Shown here piece after piece: positions 33,268 to 42,603 of a stretch of 53,495 bases of DNA. The notes beneath the pieces were generated by a model. That model was not told where the DNA came from. It was given only the letters and a program-made list of their open reading frames with translations, and made no database searches. Origin of the DNA: an uncultured Collinsella sp. GTDB taxonomy: Bacteria; Actinomycetota; Coriobacteriia; Coriobacteriales; Coriobacteriaceae. Position numbers and translations under genes: made by a program. Location: assembly GCA_902470805.1 (NCBI GenBank), contig CABRHX010000015.1:1-53495 (forward strand). Direction: 5' to 3'. Positions within the stretch are counted from its first letter, which is position 1, and each line of letters opens with the position of its first letter.

Positions 33268-33959
33268 GCATCCGCGACAACCTTGATATCTCGGCCTATC
33301 TGGTACTCGGCCCCGAAAACACCCTCGGGCGCCCCGTGGGCGATGTGGTGGCCCAGGCGCTCGACGCCGGCTTTACCTGTATCCAGGTGCGCTCCAAGGT
33401 GGCAAGCGCCCGCGAGATCATTGCACTGACCGGCGACGCCGCGCAGGCAATCGCACAGGCTGGCAAGACCGGTCAGGTCGCCCTGTTAATCGACGACCGT
33501 CTGGACTGTGTACTCGCCGCGCGCGAGCAGGGCATTGCCGTCGACGGCGTGCACGTAGGCCAGAGCGACATTCCCGTCGAGGTCTGCCGCAAGCTGCTGG
33601 GCCCCGATGCCATTGTGGGCCTTTCGGCCCGTTGCGAGGAGATGCTCGAGTACGTCAAGACCGCCGACATGAGCCTGGTCGACTACCTGGGCATCGGCCC
33701 GCTCCACGAGACCGAGACCAAGCGCGACTGCGGACGCGCGGCCGACGGCTCTATCATCACCAAGAGCTTTGAGGACCTGGCCGCACTCCACGCGGCAAGC
33801 CCCGTGCCCATCGTGGTGGGCGGCGGCGTCAAGACGGCCGACCTGCCGCAGCTCAAGGCCACCGGCGTCGACGGCTTCTTTGTGGTGAGTGCCGTCTGCA
33901 GCGCCGATGACCCCTACGCCGCGGCCAAGGAGCTCGTCGACACTTGGCAGCAGGCATAG
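33264..33959 (+). CDS. thiE: Thiamine-phosphate synthase ThiE
   Basis: A 231-aa TIM-barrel enzyme that couples HMP-PP with thiazole phosphate to thiamine phosphate. Visible family segments are IQVRSK, LLIDDRLD (metal Asp), VHVGQSD, YLGIGPLHETETK (pyrophosphate loop) and GGGVKTADLP. The ATG at 33264 overlaps the preceding stop (ATGA). GGAGGAAG is the ribosome site. thiD is not in this window, so the HMP kinase step must be encoded elsewhere or be supplied by another kinase. Confidence 0.93.
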   Translation: MSIRDNLDISAYLVLGPENTLGRPVGDVVAQALDAGFTCIQVRSKVASAREIIALTGDAAQAIAQAGKTGQVALLIDDRLDCVLAAREQGIAVDGVHVGQSDIPVEVCRKLLGPDAIVGLSARCEEMLEYVKTADMSLVDYLGIGPLHETETKRDCGRAADGSIITKSFEDLAALHAASPVPIVVGGGVKTADLPQLKATGVDGFFVVSAVCSADDPYAAAKELVDTWQQA

Positions 33960-34003
33960 GCATAAGCCGAGCAACTGATCCGCAGCCTCACATCTTCAGC
34001 AAT

Positions 34004-34049
34004 GGAAAGCACATCCCAGTTTGGACCTCCATTCCGGGATGCGCTTTCC
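34004..34049. terminator. Hairpin between thiE and the patatin gene
   Basis: GGAAAGC-A-CATCCC pairs with GGGATG-C-GCTTTCC around an 18-base loop. It lies between two convergent genes; the T run is absent. Confidence 0.65.
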
Positions 34050-34071
34050 GCCGAGATGGCGGCAGCGGCCT

Positions 34072-34941
34072 CTACCCTGCCAGATATGCCTCCAGTGCCG
34101 GCAAGGTCGCCTCCGCATCGCGGCGACCAATCTGGTAGATGCGTTCAAGTTCATCGGGCTCGCGACACAGCGACGGCACCTTCACCGATTCGCTCGGCCG
34201 CACCACAAAGATCTCGCCGGCAGCCTCGCGACGTGCCAGGTCATCGAGCGTGGTATTGTAGACCTCATGCCGATGCTCAAGCGCTGCGACAAACTCCGGA
34301 TAGTGACGGAACACGCGTCGCAGCATGGGCATCACGCTGTTGGGCTGCTTCACAAAGCCCGCTGGCTGCGTGAGTACCACGATATTGCGGTCATACCCCT
34401 GCGCAAACAGCCATGCGCTGGGAATAGAATCAGCCACGCCACCATCCAGATACTTATGCCCGTCAATAGCAACGGGACGCGTCGCCACGGGAATTGCCGA
34501 CGACGCCCGGATCCACTCGATATCGCGCTCGTCGCCATACGGCAGGTCGTGATAGACGGCCTTGCCCGTCTCGATATCGGTACACACGCACGTAAATCGC
34601 ATGGGGCAGGCGCGATATGTCTCCAGGTCGATGGGATCGCGCTCGATGGGCACCTCGTGATAGGCAAAATCGGCATTGAACATATCGCCGGTTCGCAGCC
34701 AGCTGGTCACGCTTGCGTAGCGCTTGTCGGCACAATAGGCCTTGTTGTAGCGAATGGCGCGGCCGATCTGGCGCGATTTAAAGTTATAGCCAAACGCCGC
34801 GCCCGCCGAGACACCCACCATATGGTCGCAAGTTAAGCCGTGCTCCATCCAAACGTCGAGCACGCCCGCCGTATACATACCGCGGTAGCCGCCTCCCTCG
34901 AGTGCCAGCCCCACCGTGCGCGTCGTATTTGACTGTGCCAT
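34072..34941 (-). CDS. Patatin-like phospholipase
   Basis: A 289-aa lipid acyl hydrolase. GGGYRG (16-21) is the oxyanion loop, GVSAG (43-47) holds nucleophile Ser45, and LDGGVAD holds the partner Asp of the Ser-Asp dyad. This is the RssA/YjjU-like class. There is no signal peptide, so it acts in the cytoplasm or on the inner membrane face. The ATG at 34941 lacks a strong ribosome site. It is divergent from the large c-di-GMP gene. Confidence 0.88.
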   Translation of the reverse strand: MAQSNTTRTVGLALEGGGYRGMYTAGVLDVWMEHGLTCDHMVGVSAGAAFGYNFKSRQIGRAIRYNKAYCADKRYASVTSWLRTGDMFNADFAYHEVPIERDPIDLETYRACPMRFTCVCTDIETGKAVYHDLPYGDERDIEWIRASSAIPVATRPVAIDGHKYLDGGVADSIPSAWLFAQGYDRNIVVLTQPAGFVKQPNSVMPMLRRVFRHYPEFVAALEHRHEVYNTTLDDLARREAAGEIFVVRPSESVKVPSLCREPDELERIYQIGRRDAEATLPALEAYLAG

Positions 34942-35265
34942 ACGACCATCTCCGTCCCCACAAATTCAAACGGAACAAGTATACCCGTCAACATATATCG
35001 TCTCAGTCGCATTTTCATCGAACATCGCATCGTCGCGCTACCGCCTGTCGAATAATAGCCGCCCACAGCATGTGCACCCATATATAATTGTGTACTGTTG
35101 TTTACACTACTCAGCTGTTATCAACAGCGAACATTAGCCGACAAATTAACTCAACAACGCAGCAAGGCGGGGGCCTGGATACACGCAAAACGCCGAGCAA
35201 CGACGCATGTACACAACGAGCTCGCCCGACGCAATCCGCCCCGACCTCAGAAAGCCGCTTAGAAC
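34942..35265. other. 324-bp intergenic region before the c-di-GMP genes
   Basis: No gene is seen. An AT-rich stretch near 35085-35130 (ATATATAATTGTGTACTGTTGTTTACAC-like in parts) probably holds the promoters of the two divergent genes; TTGTTT and TATCAA about 15 bases apart are the best plus-strand candidates. The later 120 bases are a GC-rich leader. It does not match a c-di-GMP-I riboswitch. Confidence 0.45.
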
Positions 35266-37983
35266 ATGGATACTGTCAGCAATTACACCGAAACGCTCGA
35301 AAAGACCGTCCGTGACCTTCTCGAGCGGCAGGAGGATCTGATCAGGACTGCCTTTACCGACCAGCTTACTGGGCTTGGCAACCGTGGCGGCTTTGCCCGT
35401 TCCCTCGAGGAGCTCTGGAAGCAGGACGCCCCCGTTACCATGGCGTTCATCGATATCGACAATCTCAAGCACTGCAACGACGTCTTTGGGCATGACGAGG
35501 GCAACCGCTATATCTTGCAGGTAAGTCTCTATCTTAAGCTGTATATGAAGGTGGGCGAAGCGGCGTTTCGCATAGGCGGCGACGAGTTTGCCATCCTATC
35601 TACGATTGCAACCGAGGACGACCTCGCCGAACGTCTGAAACACTGCCGAACGGTTCTGCTCAAAAACAACGATTCCGAGATGCCCCGCTCGTTTAGCTAC
35701 GGAGTGTCACATGCCGACCCCGCCCTGGGCGAAGCTTCCAATCGCATGACGCTCGATGCCGACCATCGCATGTACGACTACAAGCTACGTCATGCCATGC
35801 ATCTCGATCGACGCAATATCACGCAAGTTCACGCCGACGACTTCGAAATAAGCGATCGTATTTTTGACGCCTTTTCGATGCTCAACGAGGGCCGCTATTT
35901 CTTTATCGAGAACTTGGACAAACATCGCACCCTTTGGTCACAAGGTGCCTTGCGCGATCTTGGCCTTCCCTCGGAGCACATAGACAACTGTCGCGATTAC
36001 TGGAAAACGCACGTCCATCCCGATGACCTTGAGGCTTTTACCGACGACATCGACCAAGTCTATAACGGCTCCAAGCACCATCGAGTCATGCAGTATCGTG
36101 TACGCAACGCCACGGGCGACTACGTGCTCTGCCGTGCTCGCGGTTTTCGCATCGATGGGGACGAAAACGAGCCCTCGCTCTATGTTGGCGAGCTCGTCAA
36201 TCATTCCCTTGCCGAGACCGTCGACGCCGCCACGGGGCTTGGAACGCAACGCATGCTGGTCAACGCTATCGATGCCTGTCGCCGCGACCACTGCAAAACA
36301 GGACTCATCGCCGTGCGCGTTCGTGGCACGACGAAGCTCAACGAGCTCTATGGAGCCGAGGCGGTCGACAACATGCTTGCCGAATACGCAGGCCGCATGC
36401 TGTCGATCACCCGCGGCAGGAGCAGGGTCTACCGTTCACGTAGCGCCCAGTTCGTCGTGCTCAGCAACGACCTGGACCACGAGGCATTCGAGCAACTGAC
36501 CCGCCACCTTAAAGAGGCCGTTTTCGCTCCTGTGCAAATCGCGGGCGACACCATTACTCCCGTCTGTCTTGTCGTCCCGGCCTTTTACGAGCGCCTGGAC
36601 TCCCAAACATCTGCTGTTTTGTGCGAACTTGACCGCCGCCTTCGCACAGCTGGCGGGCTTGTCCCCAACGACAGCCTCCCTATACCCGAGGTCGAACGCA
36701 AAAGCGCAATCGCCGAACGCATCGATATGCTCACCGGTCTCTACCGACCCAGCGAGTTTATGCGCCGTGCCAATGCCCTCATCAAGGCAAGGCGCGACGG
36801 CGCTTGGTGTATCGCCACCGTCGACATGGGCCACATGCGCCTATTTAACGAATGGTATGGACAGGCCGAAGGCGACCGTATGCTTGCCGATGTGGGCACG
36901 GTGCTCAAGGATATCGAGAACGCCGACATGGGTGTCGCGGGATACTGGGGGCAAGACGACTTTTGTCTGCTCATCCCCTTTAAGCACATCACCGTCCATC
37001 AAATCTACAACCGCGTTCGCGAGGCAGTAGCCAGGCATGATGACGGCGTAGGTTTTTGGCCGTCCATGGGCGTTTACCCTATCGACTCCAATGAGGAGAT
37101 CACCATCGATGCGCAGGCAAAGGCCATGTTTACCAATCGGCGCGCAAAAAACGACTTTAAGGAGCGCATTGCCATTTTCTGCCCCGCGGAGTACGAGCGC
37201 GAAGTCGTGTTCCACCGCACGCTGACCGAATTCCAGTACGCGCTCTCGGACGGTCGCATTACCTACCACTTGCAACCCCAGGTCGATATGGAAACCGGAG
37301 AGATTATTGGTGCCGAAGCACTCACCCGCTGGATTGACAAGGACGGCTCTCTCATTTCGCCCGCAACGTTTATCCCCGCACTCGAGGAAAGCGGCTTTGT
37401 GGTGACGCTCGACAAGTACATTTGGCAGGGTGTCGCCTCGTGGCTGCGCGAGCGCATCGATCGAGGGCTTCGTGTGGTTCCGGTTTCGCTTAATGTGTCG
37501 CGCGTGGATATCCTTGCCTGCGACGTTGCCGAGCATATGGGGGCGCTCGCCGCCCAATACAACCTACCGCCCGAGCTCATGCGTATCGAGATCACCGAGA
37601 CGGCTTATACGGGAGAGTCCGAGGCCGTGGACAAACTGACGGCCGACCTGCACACCCGCGGCTTCTCGACCTATATGGACGATTTTGGCACCGGTCAGTC
37701 CACGCTCGCGATGCTCAAGAACGTCAACGTCGACGTCATCAAGCTCGACCGCGCCTTTGTACCCACCGATCGCGATCAAGGCCGCAGCACGCAAATCATT
37801 TCATCGATGCTCGAAATGGCGCAGTCGCTCCATCTGCCCGTCGAGGTCGAAGGCGTCGAGACAAATGAACAGGCGAACATGCTACGACAAATGGGCGCCC
37901 GCTACGCTCAGGGCTTCCTCTACTACCGCCCCATGCCGGCGAAGGATTTTGAGGCATTGCTCGATGGTGGCAATAACAACTGA
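35266..37983 (+). CDS. GGDEF-PAS-GGDEF(-)-GGDEF(-)-EAL c-di-GMP signalling protein
   Basis: A 905-aa cytoplasmic protein. The first GGDEF (about 30-180) is intact with RIGGDEF at 102-108 and FIDIDNLKHCND. A PAS-like region (about 200-310) follows with KHHRVMQYRVRNATGDYVLC. Two degenerate GGDEF domains come next (SRSAQF and WGQDDF in place of GGDEF). The EAL domain has AEALTRW, the DDFGTGQS motif and VEVEGVET, so phosphodiesterase activity is likely. It could both make and break c-di-GMP. No membrane helices. The ribosome site is weak. A paralogue lacking the EAL follows. Confidence 0.9.
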   Translation: MDTVSNYTETLEKTVRDLLERQEDLIRTAFTDQLTGLGNRGGFARSLEELWKQDAPVTMAFIDIDNLKHCNDVFGHDEGNRYILQVSLYLKLYMKVGEAAFRIGGDEFAILSTIATEDDLAERLKHCRTVLLKNNDSEMPRSFSYGVSHADPALGEASNRMTLDADHRMYDYKLRHAMHLDRRNITQVHADDFEISDRIFDAFSMLNEGRYFFIENLDKHRTLWSQGALRDLGLPSEHIDNCRDYWKTHVHPDDLEAFTDDIDQVYNGSKHHRVMQYRVRNATGDYVLCRARGFRIDGDENEPSLYVGELVNHSLAETVDAATGLGTQRMLVNAIDACRRDHCKTGLIAVRVRGTTKLNELYGAEAVDNMLAEYAGRMLSITRGRSRVYRSRSAQFVVLSNDLDHEAFEQLTRHLKEAVFAPVQIAGDTITPVCLVVPAFYERLDSQTSAVLCELDRRLRTAGGLVPNDSLPIPEVERKSAIAERIDMLTGLYRPSEFMRRANALIKARRDGAWCIATVDMGHMRLFNEWYGQAEGDRMLADVGTVLKDIENADMGVAGYWGQDDFCLLIPFKHITVHQIYNRVREAVARHDDGVGFWPSMGVYPIDSNEEITIDAQAKAMFTNRRAKNDFKERIAIFCPAEYEREVVFHRTLTEFQYALSDGRITYHLQPQVDMETGEIIGAEALTRWIDKDGSLISPATFIPALEESGFVVTLDKYIWQGVASWLRERIDRGLRVVPVSLNVSRVDILACDVAEHMGALAAQYNLPPELMRIEITETAYTGESEAVDKLTADLHTRGFSTYMDDFGTGQSTLAMLKNVNVDVIKLDRAFVPTDRDQGRSTQIISSMLEMAQSLHLPVEVEGVETNEQANMLRQMGARYAQGFLYYRPMPAKDFEALLDGGNNN

Positions 37984-38041
37984 TACGCTCGCGCGCAAAA
38001 CGCCACCGCCGAAGGGGGAATTTGCCTCCATTAGCTGACTT

Positions 38042-38071
38042 ATATCCCCAATTCAGACCGAATTGGGGATA
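38042..38071. promoter_or_regulatory. Perfect 12-bp-arm palindrome between the two c-di-GMP genes
   Basis: TATCCCCAATTC and GAATTGGGGATA flank AGACC. It has no T run, and a -10-like TATGAT follows directly, so it may be an operator of the second gene or a terminator of the first. Confidence 0.5.
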
Positions 38072-38110
38072 TGATACAAACCATTGTTCCGCCCAAGGAG
38101 GTTATCCATC

Positions 38111-39640
38111 ATGAACGAGTCATATCGCCTGGGTGAGCAATTGATTATTGCCTATCTCCAACGACTTGCGAATGGCATCTCGACCGCCGAACTCGATGTT
38201 GCCGCGCTGCCTGCTGAGCTACGCGCCGTTGGTGAGCAACTGCAAAAGACGCATGCCATCCTGCAACAAGAGCGCCGGCTGCTTGAGCGCAACGCCTATA
38301 TCGATCCGCTCACCAACTTGGGCAACCGCAGCGGACTCGACCGTCACGTCGAGCAGCTCTGGCGCAAAGGCGACCCCTTCACCTGCGCCTATATTGACAT
38401 CGACCATCTCAAGCATTGCAATGATAGGTTTGGCCACGCCGAAGGCAATCGCTATATTCTGAGCATCTGCCGCACGCTCTCCGAAACCATGGAGCACGAT
38501 GAGATGCTGTTCCGTATCGGTGGAGACGAGTTTGTGCTTATCTCGCTCTCCGCAAACGAGACTGAACTCGAGCAGCGCTTGGAGCAGGTACGTGCCGGGC
38601 TGATCGAGGCGAGCTCAGATGGCAAGGCGCCCATGATCGCCAGCTTTAGCTTTGGCTGCTCGCGCGTCGATCCACTTGCCGGCGACACGCGTCGCCAGAT
38701 GACGATGGACGCCGATCGCAAGATGTATCGCTATAAGCTTATGCATCGTGTGCAGCAACCGAAAGACAATGACGCGCCGCAACGCCCAATCGTCGATCAG
38801 CTTCCCTGCAACGACCGGGTGTTCCAAGCGATTTCCATGAGCTCCGAGACGCGCTATCCGTTCATCCTTAACCTCGATACTGGAGAATCGCAATGGTCGG
38901 TTAACGCCGTGCGCGATTTTGACCTGCCTTCCCAGCACCCTTTTAACTCACTCGACATGTGGCTCGCCCGCGTTCATCCCGAGGACCGCGACAACGTACG
39001 CGCCGAGCTCGACATGGTGATAAACGGCACGTGGCACTTCCACTACATGCAGTATCGCGTAATGGATGCCACCGGAAAATACGCGCTTTGCGACTGCACG
39101 GGCTACCGCTTGGACGGCACCGATACCGAGCCCAGCATGTATGTGGGCATTATCGTCAACCGAAGCCTAGCGGATACGACCGACTCGGTAACGGGCCTGG
39201 GCGATGTCCACGCGCTGGTCAACGCTATTGGAGAGATGCGCCGCGTGCCGCACGAGGCAGGCTTTATTGCCATTAAGGTCGACGATATCGCCGAGGTCAA
39301 TGCCCGCTTTGGATTCGATGCAGGCGACCGCGTGCTCGCCGAAAGCGCCGCCTGCCTCATGGATTGTTCGCGTGGCAAGGGCCGCCTGTTCCGCTCGACG
39401 GGGCCGACATTCGTGGCACTCTTCGATGAGCTCGGCCCCGAGGCAATCGATGAGATCGCAAGCGACATCGAACGGTTCCTGGGTTCTCCCGTGCTCATCG
39501 GCTCGCTTGAATATCAGCCGCCCATTCGCGTGGCCACGCTCCATCTGGACGGCGTCGACCGTCAGCCTGTTTCCATTTTGAACGAGCTTAAAGCGTTGCT
39601 CGGGAAAGCCGTGCAGGTGCCAGGTACCAAACTGGATTAG
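38111..39640 (+). CDS. GGDEF-PAS-degenerate GGDEF protein
   Basis: A 509-aa paralogue of the N-terminal half of the preceding protein. The intact diguanylate cyclase has YIDIDHLKHCND and GGDEF at 137-141, with a coiled 60-residue N-terminus (LQQERRLLERNAYIDPLTNLGNR). A PAS-like part with MQYRVMDATGKYALC and a second, degenerate GGDEF (STGPTF) follow. It probably makes c-di-GMP. It ends where the neighbour goes on to a third GGDEF and an EAL, so a tandem duplication with loss of the 3' part is likely. AAGGAGG precedes ATG 38111 by 9 bases. Confidence 0.9.
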   Translation: MNESYRLGEQLIIAYLQRLANGISTAELDVAALPAELRAVGEQLQKTHAILQQERRLLERNAYIDPLTNLGNRSGLDRHVEQLWRKGDPFTCAYIDIDHLKHCNDRFGHAEGNRYILSICRTLSETMEHDEMLFRIGGDEFVLISLSANETELEQRLEQVRAGLIEASSDGKAPMIASFSFGCSRVDPLAGDTRRQMTMDADRKMYRYKLMHRVQQPKDNDAPQRPIVDQLPCNDRVFQAISMSSETRYPFILNLDTGESQWSVNAVRDFDLPSQHPFNSLDMWLARVHPEDRDNVRAELDMVINGTWHFHYMQYRVMDATGKYALCDCTGYRLDGTDTEPSMYVGIIVNRSLADTTDSVTGLGDVHALVNAIGEMRRVPHEAGFIAIKVDDIAEVNARFGFDAGDRVLAESAACLMDCSRGKGRLFRSTGPTFVALFDELGPEAIDEIASDIERFLGSPVLIGSLEYQPPIRVATLHLDGVDRQPVSILNELKALLGKAVQVPGTKLD

Positions 39641-39677
39641 CACCGCGCCCGCACCGCCTCCCCCATCGTGCGATAAT

Positions 39678-39705
39678 CCTCTGCAGAAGTCACCAAAAGC
39701 AGAGG
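39678..39705 (+). promoter_or_regulatory. Hairpin over the flavoprotein ribosome site
   Basis: CCTCTGC (39678-39684) pairs with GCAGAGG (39699-39705), which contains part of the AGAGGGAG ribosome site of the next gene. GATAAT just upstream could be the promoter -10. Confidence 0.4.
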
Positions 39706-39714
39706 GAGTTTGTG

Positions 39715-40338
39715 ATGAAGGTTCTTTTGGTCAATGGCAGTCCCAAGGCAAACGGCAACACCGCCCGCGCACTCGCCGAGGTCGCCGAGCAACTTAATGC
39801 AGAAGGCATTGATACCGAGGTGTTTCAGCTGGGCGCCAAGCCCATTCGCGATTGCATCGGTTGTGGCCTGTGCGGCAAGCTTGGCGGTCGCTGCACCTTT
39901 GACGACGACGTGGTGAACGAGCTCATCGCTGCCGCCGAGCAGGCAGATGGTTTTGTCTTTGGCTCACCCGTCTACTATGCGCACCCCAGCGGACGCATCC
40001 TTTCGGCCCTCGATCGCGCCTTCTATGCAGGCGGGCATGCCTTTGAGCACAAACCCGGCGCCGCGGTCGCCGTCGCCCGTCGCGGCGGCACCTCGACCAC
40101 CTTCGATGTGCTCAACAAGTACTTCACCATTAAGCAAATGCCCGTAGTTGCCTCCACCTACTGGAACAACGTGTTTGGCCGCGTGCCCGGCGACGCCGAT
40201 GGGGATGCCGAGGGCCTTGCCACCATGCGAAACATCGGCAAAAACATGGCGTGGCTCCTGCGCTGCATCGAGGCAGGACAGGCCGCCGGTATCAACGCAC
40301 CCGAGGCAGATCGAGCAACGACCAACTTCATCAGGTAG
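39715..40338 (+). CDS. Iron-sulfur flavoprotein-like NADPH-dependent FMN reductase
   Basis: A 207-aa flavodoxin-fold oxidoreductase. VNGSPKANGNTA is the FMN phosphate loop and GSPVYYAHPSGRI the second FMN loop. Cys47, Cys50, Cys53 and Cys60 (CIGCGLCGKLGGRC) match the compact C-x2-C-x2-C-x(4-7)-C cluster motif of iron-sulfur flavoproteins. Such proteins move electrons in anaerobes and may detoxify oxidants or quinones. ATG 39715 (after GAGGGAG) is preferred to the GTG just before it. An ArsC-like gene follows 11 bases later. Confidence 0.85.
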   Translation: MKVLLVNGSPKANGNTARALAEVAEQLNAEGIDTEVFQLGAKPIRDCIGCGLCGKLGGRCTFDDDVVNELIAAAEQADGFVFGSPVYYAHPSGRILSALDRAFYAGGHAFEHKPGAAVAVARRGGTSTTFDVLNKYFTIKQMPVVASTYWNNVFGRVPGDADGDAEGLATMRNIGKNMAWLLRCIEAGQAAGINAPEADRATTNFIR

Positions 40339-40349
40339 AACGGCGGAGC

Positions 40350-40691
40350 ATGAATATCCAGATTTTTGGCACCAAAAAGTCCTTCGATACCAAGAAGGCG
40401 CAGCGTTATTTTAAGGAGCGCCGCATTAAGGTGCAGTTTATCGACCTTAAGGAAAAGGAGATGAGCAAAGGCGAGCTCACGAGCGTGATGCAGGCGGTCG
40501 GCGGCATCGACAAGCTGCTCAACCCCAAAGCCAAGGACGAGGAAACGCTCGCGCTCATCCAGCACCTCACCCCTAGTCAGCGCTTCGACAAGCTGCTCGA
40601 GAACCAGCAGGTTCTAGCCGAGCCCATTGTGCGCAACGGCAAAAAGGCCACCGTCGGTTATTGCCCCGATGTATGGGGAGCCTGGGAGTAG
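40350..40691 (+). CDS. ArsC/Spx-family protein without the redox Cys
   Basis: A 113-aa thioredoxin-like protein of the ArsC family (NIQIFGTKKSFDTKKAQRYF, then FIDLKEKEMSKGEL, and AEPIVRNGKKATVGY at the end). The position that normally carries the active Cys reads KKSFDTKK, so arsenate reductase chemistry is unlikely. The only Cys is in GYCPDVW. It may be a structural or regulatory homologue. GGCGGAG lies directly before the ATG. Adjacent to the flavoprotein gene, so a shared stress or redox role is possible. Confidence 0.8.
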   Translation: MNIQIFGTKKSFDTKKAQRYFKERRIKVQFIDLKEKEMSKGELTSVMQAVGGIDKLLNPKAKDEETLALIQHLTPSQRFDKLLENQQVLAEPIVRNGKKATVGYCPDVWGAWE

Positions 40692-40777
40692 CTTGTGTTA
40701 TTTGCCGGCGCGTGGGTATAAGAGCAGGCGTTTGGCATAAGATTCAACTGTAAGCCATGTCTAACAAAGGAGGGCAC

Positions 40778-41908
40778 ATGCCCAACAAACCCGTGAAGAT
40801 CATCATGCTTACCGGATACCTCGGTGCCGGCAAGACCACGCTGCTCAACCACATCCTCGCTAACGATGGCGGTATCCGCGCCGCCGTAATCGTCAACGAT
40901 ATCGGCGAGATCAATGTGGACGCCAGCCTCATCGCCGACGGCGGCCTTTCCGAGACCGACGACCTCATCCCGCTCACCAACGGCTGCATCTGCTGCACGC
41001 TTTCGGATGACCTGGCCAACCAGCTGCAGGGCATCGCCGATTCGGGCAACTTCGATTACATCATCATCGAGGCCTCGGGCATTTGCGAGCCCATCCCCAT
41101 CGCCTACACCATCTCGAGCTTCTGCGACGAGGCCAAGGTGGGCGGCGAGCCTAAGCTCGCGCTCGACAACATCGTGGCCGTGGTCGACTGTGCCCGCATG
41201 TACGACGAGTTCAACGGCGGTCGCGACCTGCTGGCTGAGGATATCGACGAGGACGACATCGAGAGCCTGCTCATCCAGCAGATCGAGTTCTGCTCCACGC
41301 TAATCCTCAACAAGACCGATACCGTGAGCCCTGAGCAGATCGCCGAGCTCAAGGCCATCGTGCGCAGCCTGCAGAAGGACGCCGTGATCGTCGAGGCCCA
41401 AAACGGAGAGGTTCCTATGGAGGAGCTGCTCGACACCGACCGCTTTGACTTTATGCGCGCCTACAACTCCGCCGCCTGGATCGAGGCCATGGAGCATCCC
41501 GAGGAGCACGACGACCCCGAGGTGCTCGAGTACGACATCGAGACCTTTGTGTACTCGCGCCGCAAGCCGTTTGACCTGCAGAAGTTCACCGATTTTGTTG
41601 AGCAGGAGTGGCCCGACGAGGTCATCCGCGTCAAGGGCCCGCTGTGGCAGACCGGCGATCCGGACATGTGCTACATGTTTGAGCAGGCCGGTCACCAAAT
41701 GCGCCTGATGGAGAACGGTCTGTTTGTCGACTCGGCGCCCGAGGGCGAGAAGCAGAAGATCATCGACGAGAACCCCGAGATCATGCAGATTTGGGACGAC
41801 GAGACGGGCGACCGTATGACGAGCCTGTGCATCATCGGCCGTCACATGGACAAGGATGCGCTCATCGCCTCCCTCGATGCCTGCCTGACCGACTGGCACC
41901 GCGCCTAG
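40778..41908 (+). CDS. CobW/COG0523 GTP-dependent metallochaperone
   Basis: A 376-aa G3E GTPase. Walker A is GYLGAGKT (13-20), and the metal site GCICC (69-73) matches the CxCC motif of COG0523 proteins that deliver zinc or other metals. EASGICEP is the switch region, NKTD the G4 motif, and a CobW C-terminal domain follows. AAAGGAGG precedes ATG 40778. The metal and client protein are unknown. A palindromic terminator of the CCACCAC family follows. Confidence 0.9.
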   Translation: MPNKPVKIIMLTGYLGAGKTTLLNHILANDGGIRAAVIVNDIGEINVDASLIADGGLSETDDLIPLTNGCICCTLSDDLANQLQGIADSGNFDYIIIEASGICEPIPIAYTISSFCDEAKVGGEPKLALDNIVAVVDCARMYDEFNGGRDLLAEDIDEDDIESLLIQQIEFCSTLILNKTDTVSPEQIAELKAIVRSLQKDAVIVEAQNGEVPMEELLDTDRFDFMRAYNSAAWIEAMEHPEEHDDPEVLEYDIETFVYSRRKPFDLQKFTDFVEQEWPDEVIRVKGPLWQTGDPDMCYMFEQAGHQMRLMENGLFVDSAPEGEKQKIIDENPEIMQIWDDETGDRMTSLCIIGRHMDKDALIASLDACLTDWHRA

Positions 41909-41947
41909 GTTTATCCAAGCGGGCATTTGTCCGCCTACGTAACCGCC

Positions 41948-41982
41948 AAACCACCACGAAGGTGCCCTTCGTGGTGGTTTTT
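41948..41982. terminator. CCACCAC-family palindromic terminator
   Basis: AAACCACCACGAAGG and CCTTCGTGGTGGTTT form a perfect 15-bp stem with a 3-base loop, then TTTTT. It closely resembles the repeat at 5775-5809 with part of the spacer deleted. Confidence 0.88.
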
Positions 41983-42003
41983 CGTTCTATGCCAAGGAGA
42001 TTC

Positions 42004-42603
42004 ATGTTCAACATTGTGCTGTATGCGCCCGAGATTCCGGCCAATACGGGCAATATCGGCCGCACCTGCGTGGTTACCGGCGCCCGCCTACATCTGGTGG
42101 AGCCACTGGGCTTTTCGCTCGACGACAAGACAGTACGTCGCGCCGGCCTGGGCTACTGGCAAAACTTGGACGTGACCACCTATGCCGGCTGGGAGGATTT
42201 CCTTGCGCGCAACGGCCTCTCCCCCGCCGACGAGCGCCTGCACTTGCTGACCAAAAAGGCGCGCCGTACCTATGCGCAAAGCACCTACCGCGACGGCGAC
42301 TTTTTGGTCTTTGGCAGCGAGAGCTCGGGCATTCCCGAGCCACTGCTTGCCGCGGCGCCCGAGCGTTGCGAGCGCATCCCCATGCTGCGCGATTGCGACT
42401 CACTCGATAACGCCGAGGCTTGGGAAGCTCACGAGGAATCGCTGGGGCATACCGAGGACAGCCACGAGGCCATCCTTCAACAGGATATCTGCGGCAACTT
42501 CGTCAACCCGGACGACTACCGCATCAGCGCACTCAACCTCTCCAACAGCGCCGCCATCGTCCTCTACGAAGCCCTGCGCCAAACGGGCTTTCCGGGAATG
42601 TGA
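42004..42603 (+). CDS. trmL: tRNA (cytidine/uridine-2'-O-)-methyltransferase TrmL
   Basis: A 199-aa SPOUT methyltransferase that modifies the wobble base of tRNA-Leu. FNIVLYAPEIPANTGNIGRTC opens the protein; VFGSESSGIP and the final ISALNLSNSAAIVLYEALRQ complete the knot. About 35 residues (around LDNAEAWEAHEESLGHTED) appear inserted compared with the 157-aa E. coli enzyme. AAGGAG lies 4 bases before ATG 42004. Its last codons and TGA lie in a palindromic repeat. Confidence 0.9.
   Translation: MFNIVLYAPEIPANTGNIGRTCVVTGARLHLVEPLGFSLDDKTVRRAGLGYWQNLDVTTYAGWEDFLARNGLSPADERLHLLTKKARRTYAQSTYRDGDFLVFGSESSGIPEPLLAAAPERCERIPMLRDCDSLDNAEAWEAHEESLGHTEDSHEAILQQDICGNFVNPDDYRISALNLSNSAAIVLYEALRQTGFPGM

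Noticed and set aside
35140..35265. c-di-GMP-I riboswitch before the GGDEF/EAL gene
   Set aside because: A CACGCAAAACGCC stretch is suggestive, but the GGGACGCAAAGCC half and the tetraloop stem are missing.
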